Assembly: GCA_963774075.1 (NCBI GenBank)
Contig: CAVZDP010000002.1
Span: 1-64,000, forward strand
Reading direction: 5' to 3'
DNA length: 64,000 nucleotides
From: JBBQNR01 sp963774075
Lineage (GTDB): Bacteria > Actinomycetota > Thermoleophilia > Solirubrobacterales > JBBDJG01
The notes beneath the pieces are model-generated. The model saw only the letters and a program-made list of their open reading frames with translations. It did no database searches and had not been told where the DNA came from. Below, piece after piece: positions 1 to 8,694 of this stretch (the stretch's first letter is position 1; each line of letters begins with the position of its first letter). The translations under genes and the position numbers were made by a program.

Positions 1-1474
1 TCGACTCGGCCGCGCAGGCCTACGTCACCGGACGAACGACCTCGACCGACTTTCCGACCACGCCGGGCGCCTACGCCACCGGCGATATCGGGAGCGGCTT
101 CGCCACGAAGCTGAATGCGACCGGCAGCGCGCTCTCGTACTCGACCTTCCTCGCCGGCAATGACAACCCCGATGAGAGTGTCGCGGAGCGCGGCATAGCC
201 GTGGACCAGCGAGGGAATGCCTACGTTGCGGGCGACATCGCATCGGCCACGCTCAGCACTACGCCGGATGCCTATGACGCGACGTTCAGCAGCGGGCCCG
301 CTGAAGCGGACGGTTACGTCCTCAAGCTGACCCCTGACGGAAGCGCGCTCCGCTATGCGAGCTACCTCGGTGGCAGCGACGGCGAGGCGGGCTTCGATCT
401 CGCCATTGACGGCAGGGGCGACGCGTACGTCAGCGGCTACACGGCATCTGGCGATTTTCCGACGACGCCGGGCGCCTTCGACACGACCCACAACGGCGCC
501 ACCACCGCGTTCATCACCAAGTTCGACCTCTCCGGGCGCGTCATCGTGGTCAAGGACGTCGTGCCCGACGATACCCAGAACTTCACCTTCTCGGCGGGCG
601 GAGGGCTGTCGCCATCGAGCTTCCAGCTCGACGACGATGCGAACGCCACGCTTTCGAACACGAGGGTCTTCGACGTACCCGGCGCCTCCGGCTACTCCCT
701 GTCGGAGACGCCGCCCGCCGGCTGGTACCTGGCAGACGTGCGCTGCGACAACGGCAGTCCCGTCTCCAACATCGACGTCGACGAGGGCGAAACCGTCACC
801 TGCACCTTCACGAACGCCCGCACCTACCCGCGCCCTGGCGGCGCCACTCCGCTACGAGTGCCACTCGTTCCTGCCTACCGCGTCTGCCAACCGGCGAACG
901 CCAACTCCGAACACGTCGCGCCGCTGGATGAGCCCGCCTGCTCGCCGCCCATTCGCGCCTCCAACGTTCTCACAACCTCGAGCATCGGCCGAGGCTCAGG
1001 CTTCGCGCGCTTCGACGTGGCGGTCGGAAACCCAACCACCCCTCCCGACGAGGCGGACGTCCGGGTGTCGACACGCGGCCACCGACGTCCGCAATGCTGC
1101 GGACAGCACGGATTACGCGGGGCGTGTGATCCTGACCACGACCGTGATGCGAATCACTGATCGCGCGAACTTCCCTCACGGATGCCGCCCCAGGAACGCT
1201 CGAGGAGTTCGAGTTCTCGTTGCCGGTCGACTGCCTGTCGACGCCCGATCCCGCTGTGGGCTCCACCTGCGAGGTCCAGAGCACCTTCGACACCTTGGTG
1301 CCCGGAAGCGTGATCGAGGGCAAGCGATCCGTGATGCGAATCGCAGCGGCCAAGATCAAGGACGCCGGCGCCGACGGCAACATCCTGCCTCCGGCGGGAG
1401 GCTTCGGCTGCCCGCCCAGTTGCGGCTCGGGCGACGAGCGCACCTTCCTGGAGCAGGGCGTCTTCGCCCCCTGA
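1..1474 (+). pseudogene. SBBP-repeat surface protein, 5'-truncated by window and frameshifted twice
   Basis: The reading frame is open to the left edge, so the 5' end lies outside the window. It shows repeats of the SBBP (beta-propeller-like) type with GNAYV.G and DFPTTPGA signatures. A prealbumin-like domain follows (about 540-830: VIVVKD, SLSETPPAGW, VTCTFTN), then a Cys-containing C-terminal module ending LEQGVFAP. The module is split over three frames. Frame 3 runs to about 1070, frame 1 then gives DVRNAADSTDYAGRV, and frame 2 from about 1160 gives FEFSLPVDC to the stop at 1472-1474. Each switch equals one extra base (near a1071 and in the TT near 1171). The product would be a secreted or cell-surface protein of unknown role. 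It is either a decayed gene or a sound gene with two sequence errors. Confidence 0.75.
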
Positions 1475-1512
1475 GCGCTCGGGCAGCCGCGGGCGCCTCT
1501 ACGATCCAGTCA

Positions 1513-2376
1513 ATGGCACAGATCATCGACGGCAAGCAGATAGCCGCGCGCGTAAGGGCCGAGATCGCAAAGGAGGTCGAGCGCACGCTCGCCGCCGGGG
1601 GGCAGGCTCCGGCGCTCGCGACCGTGCTGGTCGGCGACGACGAGGCCTCCCGTATCTACGTGGCGGGCAAGCACCGCGCGTGCGAGGAGGTGGGCATCCG
1701 CTCGATCGGGCACGAGCTTCCCGCGTCGACGTCGCCCGCGGACCTGCTCGAGCTCGTGCAGGACCTGAACGGCGACACGGACGTGCACGGCATCCTCGTG
1801 CAGCTTCCGCTGCCCGAGCAGATCGACGCAGGGGAGATCACGAGCGCGATCGACCCGGTCAAGGACGTCGACGGCCTGACGCCGGTGAACGCCGGGCTGC
1901 TCGTCCAGGGGCGGGAATGCCTCGCGCCGGCGACTCCCTCCGGCGTGATGGAGCTGCTGCGCGCGAGCGGGACGTCGCTCGAGGGCGCGGAGGCGGTCGT
2001 CGTCGGCCGCAGCGACCTCGTCGGCAAGCCACTCGCGTCGCTCCTGCTCGCCGCCAACGCCACCGTCACCGTCTGTCACTCGCGCACGCGGGACCTCGGC
2101 GCCGTCTGCCGCCGCGCCGACGTGCTGGTCGCGGCCGTTGGCAAGGCGCACCTGATCGGCGCGGACATGGTCAAGGAGGGCGCGACCGTGATCGACGTGG
2201 GCATGAACCGGACCGACGAGGGCCTGGCCGGAGACGTTGACTTCGACGCCGTCAAGGAGAGGGCCAGGGCGATCACGCCGGTCCCGGGTGGGGTCGGCCC
2301 GATGACGATCGCGATGCTGCTCGAGAACACCTTGAAGGCCGCCGCCATGCAGGCCGGCGCGCGGGCCATGGCGTGA
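1513..2376 (+). CDS. folD: Bifunctional methylenetetrahydrofolate dehydrogenase/cyclohydrolase
   Basis: FolD interconverts 5,10-methylene-, 5,10-methenyl- and 10-formyl-tetrahydrofolate with NADP in the cytoplasm, feeding purine and formyl-methionine synthesis. The 287-residue protein has the usual length. The catalytic Lys is in YVAGKHRA (about residue 53). The substrate loop VQLPLP, the nucleotide-binding GRSDLVGKPLASLL and the C-terminal PVPGGVGPMT signature are all present. The ATG at 1513 gives the standard N-terminus MAQIIDGK. A longer frame-1 extension upstream belongs to the preceding broken gene. A TACGAT hexamer 8 bp upstream of the start could be a -10 element for a nearly leaderless mRNA, but this is only a guess. 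Confidence 0.95.
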   Translation: MAQIIDGKQIAARVRAEIAKEVERTLAAGGQAPALATVLVGDDEASRIYVAGKHRACEEVGIRSIGHELPASTSPADLLELVQDLNGDTDVHGILVQLPLPEQIDAGEITSAIDPVKDVDGLTPVNAGLLVQGRECLAPATPSGVMELLRASGTSLEGAEAVVVGRSDLVGKPLASLLLAANATVTVCHSRTRDLGAVCRRADVLVAAVGKAHLIGADMVKEGATVIDVGMNRTDEGLAGDVDFDAVKERARAITPVPGGVGPMTIAMLLENTLKAAAMQAGARAMA

Positions 2377-2395
2377 AACCGACGAGGAGGAATAG

Positions 2396-2983
2396 ATGGA
2401 CCTGAGCAAAGTGAAGGGCGGTCAACTCATCGCCGCGATCGGCGGCATCGTGCTGTTGATCTCGCTCCTCTTTCTTTCCTGGTTCGGGGTCGCAGTCCTA
2501 GGAGTGGGAGCGGACTACGGCGCCTGGGACGGGCAGGGGTTCCTGGGCACGCTCGCCAACCTGGTGATTCTCGCTGCCGGCGTGGCGGCGGTGGCACTGG
2601 CGGCGCTGACCGCCGGTTCGCGCACGGTCGCGCTGCCGGTCGCGACGAGCGCGTTGACGGCGGCTCTCGGCATCGCCGCCGTCGTGCTGGTGGTAGCAAG
2701 GATGCTCCTTCAGCCCGGCCCGAACGAGATCGTGGACCTCAAGTTCGGCATCTTCCTGGCGCTCGTCGGCGCGGCCGTGGTCGCCTTCGGCGGCTGGCAG
2801 AGCATGCAGGAGGAAGGCACCACGTTCGCCGATGCGAGGGACCAGCTGCAGAGTCGAGAGGCTCCTCGCGAAACCGTTTCGCCGGCGCCGCCCAACACGC
2901 GGCCTCCGGCCCCCGCGCCGCAGCAGCACGAGCGTCCCCCGACGGGCGGTCCGCCACCGCCCCCACGGCCGCCGGCCGACTGA
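2396..2983 (+). CDS. Four-helix membrane protein with proline-rich tail, unknown function
   Basis: This is a 195-residue protein that I do not recognise. A GAGGAGG ribosome-binding site 5 bp upstream fixes the ATG start. Four hydrophobic segments lie at roughly residues 12-32, 53-73, 78-103 and 118-135. The first is followed by an extracytoplasmic stretch with aromatic and Gly residues (ADYGAWDGQGF). The last 55 residues are a polar, proline-rich cytoplasmic tail. It sits 19 bp after folD and is probably co-transcribed with it. The hydrophobic pattern and clear ribosome-binding site argue that it is real. Confidence 0.8.
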   Translation: MDLSKVKGGQLIAAIGGIVLLISLLFLSWFGVAVLGVGADYGAWDGQGFLGTLANLVILAAGVAAVALAALTAGSRTVALPVATSALTAALGIAAVVLVVARMLLQPGPNEIVDLKFGIFLALVGAAVVAFGGWQSMQEEGTTFADARDQLQSREAPRETVSPAPPNTRPPAPAPQQHERPPTGGPPPPPRPPAD

Positions 2984-3019
2984 CCAACGCGACCTCGCAA
3001 AGTCACGGGCGCGAGGCAG

Positions 3020-3058
3020 CGAGTTTTCGCTAGGCTTGCGCCCGTCAAGCGAAACTCG
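3020..3058 (+). promoter_or_regulatory. Hairpin in the presumed 5' UTR of the cold-shock gene
   Basis: An imperfect inverted repeat (3020-3031 with 3048-3058, 11 pairs and one bulged T) lies in the 130-bp gap before the cold-shock gene. Long structured leaders are common in csp mRNAs of other bacteria. A role here as a thermosensitive leader is inference. It could instead be a weak terminator for the preceding gene, although no T tract follows. Confidence 0.35.
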
Positions 3059-3113
3059 AGGGCGCCCGGAGGGAGAAGCGTATGGTCGGGCGGCCGTTCA
3101 TAGGAGGGGCAGA

Positions 3114-3314
3114 GTGCCCGAAGGCACAGTTAAGTGGTTCAGCAACGAGAAGGGCTTCGGCTTCATCGAGCGAGAGGAAGGGGACGACGTATTCGTCCAC
3201 TTCTCGCAGATCGACGCCGACGGCTACAAGAGCCTCGAACAGGGGCAGAAGGTGACGTTCGAGATCACCGAAGGTCCCAAGGGACTCCAGGCGTCCGCGG
3301 TGAAGCTGGTCTGA
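3114..3314 (+). CDS. Cold-shock domain protein (CspA family)
   Basis: This 66-residue single cold-shock domain protein is an OB-fold RNA/DNA chaperone that melts mRNA structure in the cytoplasm. RNP-1 (KGFGFI) and RNP-2 (VFVHF) are both intact and the N-terminus is the typical GTVKWF. The GTG at 3114 is preceded by AGGAGGGG about 6 bp upstream, which fixes the start; the same frame stays open further upstream but that part has no cold-shock homology. Which csp paralogue it is cannot be told from the sequence. Confidence 0.95.
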   Translation: MPEGTVKWFSNEKGFGFIEREEGDDVFVHFSQIDADGYKSLEQGQKVTFEITEGPKGLQASAVKLV

Positions 3315-3394
3315 CCGGGCAGTTTCGCTGACATCCGGCCGCGGGGTCGGTGGACACCTCGGACGGCCGGCAGGTTCTCCGTAAGATCTAGCGC

Positions 3395-3676
3395 GTGATC
3401 GACCGCGATCAGGTCCTGCACGTGGCGCGCCTCGCGCGGCTGCGCCTGGACGACGCGGAGGTCGACCGGATGTCACGCGAGCTCTCCGGGATCCTCGACC
3501 ACATCGAGAAGATCTCGGAGCTCGACTTGGAGGGCGTCGAGCCGACCTCGCACGTCGTGGACCTGCAGAACGTCCTGAGGCCGGACGAGCCACGCGAGAG
3601 TTGGCCGCGCGAGCGCATCCTCGAAGGCGCGCCCGACGTCGCTCAGGGCGGGTTCCGCGTGCCGACGTCGGGGTAG
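3395..3676 (+). CDS. gatC: Asp-tRNA(Asn)/Glu-tRNA(Gln) amidotransferase subunit C
   Basis: GatC wraps around GatA and stabilises the GatCAB complex, which converts Glu-tRNA(Gln) and Asp-tRNA(Asn) to the amidated forms. The 93-residue protein shows the family pattern: VLHVARLARLRLDD, then an amphipathic helix, then VEPTSHV and LRPDEP. The start is GTG at 3395. It lies 3 bp from gatA, giving the gatC-gatA-gatB order of a translationally coupled operon. A TAAGAT hexamer at about 3382 could be the promoter -10 element. Confidence 0.93.
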   Translation: MIDRDQVLHVARLARLRLDDAEVDRMSRELSGILDHIEKISELDLEGVEPTSHVVDLQNVLRPDEPRESWPRERILEGAPDVAQGGFRVPTSG

Positions 3677-3679
3677 ACA

Positions 3680-5107
3680 TTGGGCTCGCAGGAAACCGCC
3701 GCCGCGACGATCGCGCGCCTGCGTTCGGGCGATCTGTCTGCTCGCGAGGCGTTCGAGGACTACCGGGAGCGCATAGAGCGCATCGACGGGGAGCTCGGCT
3801 CCTTCCTGTGGACGGCGCCGGAGGCGCCGTCCGAGCCGCGCGGCGACGAGCCGCTCGCCGGCGTGCCGCTCGCGGTCAAGGACCTCTTCTGCACGGACGG
3901 CATCCCGACGACCGCCGGCTCGCGCATTCTCGAGGGCTATGTCCCGTCCTACACCGCCACCGCAGTCAGGCGGCTCGAGCAGGCCGGCGCGCGCACGCTC
4001 GGCAAGACGAACATGGACGAGTTCGCCATGGGCTCGTCGAACGAGAACTCGGGCTACGGGCCGGTGCGAAATCCGTGGGACCTCGAACGGGTACCGGGGG
4101 GCTCGAGCGGCGGCTCAGCCGCCGCCGTGGCCGCTGGGCTCGCGCCGTGGGCGATCGGCACCGACACCGGCGGCTCGATCCGCCAGCCCGCATCTCTGTG
4201 CGGGATCGTCGGGCTCAAGCCCACCTACGGCGCGGTCTCCCGCTACGGGATGGTCGCCTTCGCGTCGTCGCTCGACCAGTGCGGCCCGCTGACGCGTGAC
4301 GTCACCGACGCGGCGCTGCTCTTCGGGCACCTGGTGGGGCGCGACCCCTGCGACTCGACCTCGCTCGACTTCCCCGAGCCGATCGAGCTGCCGCGGCGAG
4401 AGGACCTGCGCGGCCTTCGTTTCGGCGTGCCGGCCGAGCTCACCTCCGGAGCCGAGGGAATCGAATCCGGCGTATCCGACGTGTTCGACGCGACGCTGCG
4501 CCGGATCGAGGAGCTCGGCGGCTCCGTCGAGGAGACGACCCTGCCGCACGCCGCACACGGGATCTCCGCCTACTACGTGATCGCTCCCGCGGAGGCGTCG
4601 TCCAACCTCGCCCGTTTCGACGGCGTGCGCTACGGCCTGCGCGTTGGGAACGGCGACCTGCTCGACCTCTACGAGAACACACGCGCACGCGGCTTCGGCG
4701 CCGAGGTGAAGCGGCGCATCATGCTCGGCACGTTCGCGCTCTCGGCCGGCTACTACGAGGCTTACTATGGTCGCGCACAGCGCGTGCGGACGACGATCGC
4801 CGAGGACTTCAGAGCCGCCTTCGAGCGGTTCGACTTCCTGGTCACGCCTACGTCGCCGTCGGTTGCGTTCAAGCTCGGCGAGCGCACCGAAGACCCGCTG
4901 GCGATGTACCTGTCGGACTACTGCACGGTGCCGATGTCGCTTGCGGGCATCCCGGCGATATCGATCCCGGCGGGACTCTCGGATGGACTGCCCGTGGGCT
5001 TCCAGATCGCCGGGCCCGCGTTCTCCGAGAACGGGATCCTCGACGCGGCGCACGCGCTCGAGAAGGCGATCGGGTTCGAGCTCGCACCCGGGAGCGTTCA
5101 TGCCTGA
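3680..5107 (+). CDS. gatA: Asp-tRNA(Asn)/Glu-tRNA(Gln) amidotransferase subunit A
   Basis: GatA is the glutaminase subunit that releases ammonia for GatB. The 475-residue protein carries the amidase signature with the Ser-cisSer-Lys triad. Lys is in AVKDLF, the cis-Ser in GGSSGGSAAAVAAG and the nucleophilic Ser in GTDTGGSIRQPA. The start is TTG at 3680, 3 bp after gatC, which fits the short N-terminus expected in this family. Its 3' end overlaps gatB by 8 bp. Confidence 0.96.
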   Translation: MGSQETAAATIARLRSGDLSAREAFEDYRERIERIDGELGSFLWTAPEAPSEPRGDEPLAGVPLAVKDLFCTDGIPTTAGSRILEGYVPSYTATAVRRLEQAGARTLGKTNMDEFAMGSSNENSGYGPVRNPWDLERVPGGSSGGSAAAVAAGLAPWAIGTDTGGSIRQPASLCGIVGLKPTYGAVSRYGMVAFASSLDQCGPLTRDVTDAALLFGHLVGRDPCDSTSLDFPEPIELPRREDLRGLRFGVPAELTSGAEGIESGVSDVFDATLRRIEELGGSVEETTLPHAAHGISAYYVIAPAEASSNLARFDGVRYGLRVGNGDLLDLYENTRARGFGAEVKRRIMLGTFALSAGYYEAYYGRAQRVRTTIAEDFRAAFERFDFLVTPTSPSVAFKLGERTEDPLAMYLSDYCTVPMSLAGIPAISIPAGLSDGLPVGFQIAGPAFSENGILDAAHALEKAIGFELAPGSVHA

Positions 5108-6566
5108 CAACGGCTTCGAGCCCGTCATCGGCCTCGAGATCCACGTGCAGCTCTCGACTCGCACGAAGATGTTCTGCGGCTGCGCGCTGTCGTTCGGCGA
5201 GGAGCCGAACAGCCGCACCTGCCCCGTCTGCCTGGGCCACCCCGGCACGCTGCCGGTGCTCAACGCGCAAGCCGTGCACTACGGGTTGATGATCGGGCTC
5301 GCACTCGGCTGCGAGATCGCGCCCCGCTCGATCTTCCACCGCAAGAACTACTTCTATCCGGACCTGCCGAAGGGCTACCAGATCAGCCAGTACGACATCC
5401 CGCTCGCGGTGGCGGGGAGCCTCGTGGTGCCCAACGGACCGGCGGTCAGGATCCACCGCGTGCACCTCGAGGAGGACGCCGCCAAGCTCGTGCACATAGG
5501 GGAGTCGGGCCGCATCCACGGGGCGGGCCATTCGATCGTCGACTTCAACCGCGGCGGGACGCCGCTGGTGGAGATCGTCACCGAGCCCGACCTTCGGTCG
5601 GCGGCGGAGGCACGCGAGTTCCTTCAGCTCCTGCGAACGACGCTGAAGCAGATCGGCGTGTCCGACGTGAACATGGAGGAGGGATCGCTTCGCTGCGACG
5701 CCAACGTGTCGGTGCGCGAGCCGGGGGAGAGCAGCTTCCGAACCAAGACCGAGCTCAAGAACATGAACAGCTTCCGCTTCGTCGAGCGCGGCATCACCGC
5801 CGAGATCGAGCGGCAGGCGGGGCTCTGGCGCTCGGGCGAGGGCGTTCTGCAGGAGACGCTTCACTTCGACCCGCAGACGGGATCGCTGACCGCGCTGCGC
5901 TCGAAGGAGGAGGTCCACGACTACCGCTATTTCCCGGAGCCGGACCTCGTGCCGGTGGTGCCGACCGAGGAGATGCTGGCCCGCGCGCGTGAGGCGCTGC
6001 CCGAGCTCCCGGCCGCGCGGCTCGAGCGGCTCGCGGCAGACTACGCGCTGCCCCCGGAGACTGCGGCCGTGCTCGTCACCTGGGCGGAGCTCGGCAGCTT
6101 CTACGAGGAGGCGGTCGCCGCGGGGGACGGTGGTGGCCCGAATCCGCGAACGCTCGCCGGCTGGGTGACCGGGGAGCTGGTGGCCCGCCTGCGCGAGGAG
6201 GGCATAGACGACCCGCACGCGTCGAAGGTCTCGCCACGGGCGCTAGCGGAGCTGGTTGCGATGGTCGAGCGCAAGTCGCTCTCGCAATCGGCGGCCAAGG
6301 AGGTGCTGGCCGAGCTGACGCGCTCGGGCGGCGAGCCAGGGGCGATCGTCGAGGCAAAGGGCCTGAGCCCGATCGCGGACACCGGCGAGCTCGAAGAGAT
6401 CGTCCAGCGGGCGATCGAGGCGGACCCGGCGGCCGTCGAGCAGATCAAGGCGGGCAAGGACCGCGCCATCGGTGCATTGATCGGGGCAGTCATGAAGGAG
6501 ACGAAGGGACGGGCCGATGGCTCCGAGGTGACGCGGATCGTGCGCGAGAAGCTCGGAATCTCCTGA
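5100..6566 (+). CDS. gatB: Asp-tRNA(Asn)/Glu-tRNA(Gln) amidotransferase subunit B
   Basis: GatB binds the misacylated tRNA and performs the kinase and transamidation steps. The 488-residue protein begins with the standard GLEIHVQL. It has the zinc-site Cys pairs (MFCGCAL, TCPVCLG), the motif KNYFYPDLPKGYQ, and a C-terminal GatB/YqeY tail domain ending TRIVREKLGIS. The ATG at 5100 overlaps the end of gatA, indicating coupling. Its 3' end overlaps the convergent lnt-like gene by 77 bp. Confidence 0.96.
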   Translation: MPDNGFEPVIGLEIHVQLSTRTKMFCGCALSFGEEPNSRTCPVCLGHPGTLPVLNAQAVHYGLMIGLALGCEIAPRSIFHRKNYFYPDLPKGYQISQYDIPLAVAGSLVVPNGPAVRIHRVHLEEDAAKLVHIGESGRIHGAGHSIVDFNRGGTPLVEIVTEPDLRSAAEAREFLQLLRTTLKQIGVSDVNMEEGSLRCDANVSVREPGESSFRTKTELKNMNSFRFVERGITAEIERQAGLWRSGEGVLQETLHFDPQTGSLTALRSKEEVHDYRYFPEPDLVPVVPTEEMLARAREALPELPAARLERLAADYALPPETAAVLVTWAELGSFYEEAVAAGDGGGPNPRTLAGWVTGELVARLREEGIDDPHASKVSPRALAELVAMVERKSLSQSAAKEVLAELTRSGGEPGAIVEAKGLSPIADTGELEEIVQRAIEADPAAVEQIKAGKDRAIGALIGAVMKETKGRADGSEVTRIVREKLGIS

Positions 6567-8028
6567 CGGCGCCGCCGGCGCCCACGAGCGCGGCGCCCGC
6601 GACGAGCGCCGCCCATCCGAGAACGTCGCCAATCCCGACATAGGGCGTCGTCTCCGAGCGGGTGGCGACGGTGGCGACGAGAGCCGTGCGCCTGCGTCCC
6701 TCGCCCGCGTCCGCGGCGACGTCGCCGCGAGCATCGAAGAGCGCCGAGCCGAAGCGCCAGTCCGCCCGCACGAGCGGCGCGCCGGACTCGATCGCGCGAA
6801 GGCGCGAAAGCGCTCGCTGCGAGACCGCGAGCTCGCGCCAGTCGTGGGTGCTCGAGGTGACCACGTCCGCTCGGGCGCCGGCGAGCTCGCGCACGGGGGC
6901 GGGGTCCTGGTTGTCCACGCCGAGCGTCGTCCCGACGCGCCCAACGCCGGTGGGGGCCGGCTCAGGCGGCACGCGGTTGCCGCCGCCCTCGCCCCAGAAC
7001 CACATCGGGCGTTGCTTGGGTTGCGCGGGCGAGAATGCGCCATCCGGCTCGACCACGACGGTCGCGCCGTGGTCGGGACCGGGGAGGAAGTAAGGCACGA
7101 CGATCGCCGCGTGTGCTCGTCGGGCTAGCCGCACGAGCGCTCGGTGGACCGGCGCGGTGGTGCGCGGATCGACCCACAGAGCCGCCTCGGGCCAGACCAA
7201 GAGCCGGGCCCCGGCGCGCGCGGCGCCGAGCGTCAGCGGCTCGAGGTCACGGATCAGGTCGAGCGCCGCCAGCTCGTAGCTGCCGGGCCGAAACCTTCGC
7301 AGGACGGTCTCGCTTCGCTCCGTGCGGTGGTACTCGGAGGTGTCGTAGCCGGGCTGTATCGCCGCCACGCGCAGCGGCGGCCCGTCCGCCGAGGGTTCCG
7401 GCGCCGCGACCAGCAGCGCTCCGACGATCGCAAGCGTTCCGAGCGCGGCCGGAAGGCCCGTGCGACGGCGGGCGACGGCCAGGGCGAGCGAGTAGTTGAC
7501 CGCCACGAGCGCGGCGGTGACGAGCCACGGGCCGCCGAGGGCGGCCAGCGACGCTGCCGGCTGATCGTGCTGGGATGCGAACAGGGGTCCCCAGAACCCA
7601 CCGGGGTTCGCCTTCGTGTGCAGGAAGTCGAGCGCCGTCCACGTCACGGCCGGGACGGCGATCAAGACGGTTCCCGCCGCGGATCCAGGCCACGGGTTCG
7701 GGAAGCGGAGCGCGTAGAGGACGAGCGCGAAGGCGGGCACCGCCACGAGCGCGATGACGATCACCGGCGAGTCGCCGACGAGCAGAGGCAAGGGCGCGTC
7801 GCCCCATTGATCCTTCGCGATGCCGAACGGCAGCGCCGCCACGAGCAGGAGCTCGAGCAGCAGCGCGTAGGCGAGCGGGACCGCCACGCATGCGGCTCGC
7901 GGCGAGCGGGCGCGCATCGAGGCAAGTGCGATCGGCACGAGTGCCACCCACGCAAGCGGTCCTACTCCCACCGGCGGCAACGACGCCCACAGAAGGAGCG
8001 CGCTTGCGATCGCGGCCAGGAGCAGCAC
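6490..8028 (-). CDS. Apolipoprotein N-acyltransferase-like membrane protein lacking the catalytic Cys
   Basis: The 512-residue protein has several N-terminal membrane helices (residues ~1-215), a carbon-nitrogen hydrolase (nitrilase-fold) domain (~220-470) and one C-terminal helix, which is the architecture of Lnt. The catalytic Glu (LVWPEA) and Lys (QPKQRPMWFWGEG) can be placed. The position of the nucleophilic Cys in the usual ICYE motif reads VDNQ (TTLGVDNQDP). If that alignment is right it cannot form the acyl-enzyme intermediate of ordinary Lnt. It may be a degenerate or repurposed paralogue, so I give no symbol. It is convergent with gatB and divergent from the gene at 8069. Confidence 0.8.
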   Translation of the reverse strand: MLLLAAIASALLLWASLPPVGVGPLAWVALVPIALASMRARSPRAACVAVPLAYALLLELLLVAALPFGIAKDQWGDAPLPLLVGDSPVIVIALVAVPAFALVLYALRFPNPWPGSAAGTVLIAVPAVTWTALDFLHTKANPGGFWGPLFASQHDQPAASLAALGGPWLVTAALVAVNYSLALAVARRRTGLPAALGTLAIVGALLVAAPEPSADGPPLRVAAIQPGYDTSEYHRTERSETVLRRFRPGSYELAALDLIRDLEPLTLGAARAGARLLVWPEAALWVDPRTTAPVHRALVRLARRAHAAIVVPYFLPGPDHGATVVVEPDGAFSPAQPKQRPMWFWGEGGGNRVPPEPAPTGVGRVGTTLGVDNQDPAPVRELAGARADVVTSSTHDWRELAVSQRALSRLRAIESGAPLVRADWRFGSALFDARGDVAADAGEGRRRTALVATVATRSETTPYVGIGDVLGWAALVAGAALVGAGGAVRRFRASRARSASPRSHRPVPSSPS

Positions 8029-8068
8029 CGGGTGAGCGTAGTGGCCTGTCCTATCATCAGCGAACCAG

Positions 8069-8257
8069 ATGGGTTCGTCCGGAACAGCGCCCCGCTCGGA
8101 GCGAAGCGGCCTCTACCTGGCGATCACGGTGATCGCCCTACTGATCGCCGTTTATCTGGCTCTACAGGTGATCGGCTTCCTGTTCAAGCTCGCGTTCCTG
8201 GTGCTGGCCGTGATCATCGCCATGGCCGCGTTTCGCGCGTGGAGGGAGCGGGCCTGA
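8069..8257 (+). CDS. Small membrane protein, 62 residues
   Basis: A short basic head (MGSSGTAPRSERSG) is followed by two adjacent hydrophobic segments at about residues 16-36 and 38-55, and a basic tail. It is probably a small hydrophobic inner-membrane protein of unknown function. The gene is divergent from the lnt-like gene with a 40-bp gap and lies 29 bp before another small membrane protein gene. The hydrophobicity and position support it, but there are no recognisable motifs. Confidence 0.6.
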   Translation: MGSSGTAPRSERSGLYLAITVIALLIAVYLALQVIGFLFKLAFLVLAVIIAMAAFRAWRERA

Positions 8258-8286
8258 GGGGGTCGGCCTTTCGGCGCCGCCACGAA

Positions 8287-8541
8287 TTGGAAGGGCTCTA
8301 CTTTCCCGTCATCCTCTTCTTCTTCGGCCTGGCCACCGGGGTCGTCGCGAGGATCAAGGGCAGCTCGTTCTTCGTCTGGTTCCTGATCGGGTTCTGCCTT
8401 CCGCTGATCGGCCTCGTCGCCGCAATCCTTCATCGCTGGGAGCGGGACGAGCCCCGGATGATCTGTCCGCGCTGCGGGAAGGTGCTGAGCATGTCGGACC
8501 AGGTCTGCATGCGCTGCGGGGAGGACATCGTCTGGCAGTAG
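8287..8541 (+). CDS. Small membrane protein with C-terminal CxxC zinc ribbon
   Basis: From a TTG start at 8287 the protein is 84 residues, beginning EGLYFPVILFFF. Two membrane helices (about residues 4-20 and 27-47) are followed by a cytoplasmic four-Cys zinc ribbon with ICPRCG and CMRCGE. A GTG at 8239 in the same frame is a possible earlier start, but it would add a basic stretch unlike the membrane domain. Its function is unknown. The layout suggests a membrane-anchored metal-binding or partner-binding module. Confidence 0.7.
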   Translation: MEGLYFPVILFFFGLATGVVARIKGSSFFVWFLIGFCLPLIGLVAAILHRWERDEPRMICPRCGKVLSMSDQVCMRCGEDIVWQ

Positions 8542-8592
8542 GGCGTCCGGCGGTACGGCGAGGGACGCGTCCAGGCGAAAAAGACCCGGTGC

Positions 8593-8598
8593 TAGACT
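8593..8598 (+). promoter_or_regulatory. Candidate -10 element of the ilvBN promoter
   Basis: TAGACT, preceded by TGC (extended -10), lies about 100 bp before the GTG of ilvB. No clear -35 hexamer is visible. Similar TGC-TACACT is seen before the rRNA operon, which supports a common housekeeping promoter form. The roughly 90-nt leader that follows has no obvious leader peptide or terminator. Confidence 0.35.
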
Positions 8599-8694
8599 GC
8601 GTGGACCCGGCGGGCGATCGGCTTTGTGCGTGACTTGCAGGGCTTTTTCAGCCGCGCTCCCGAGCTCACGATCAAGCAGAGAGGAGGTAAGCGA

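Noticed and set aside
355..2376. Single 673-codon frame joining the first gene to folD
   Set aside because: The upstream part is an out-of-frame reading of the SBBP protein except for a short stretch after the first frameshift. folD starts at 1513.
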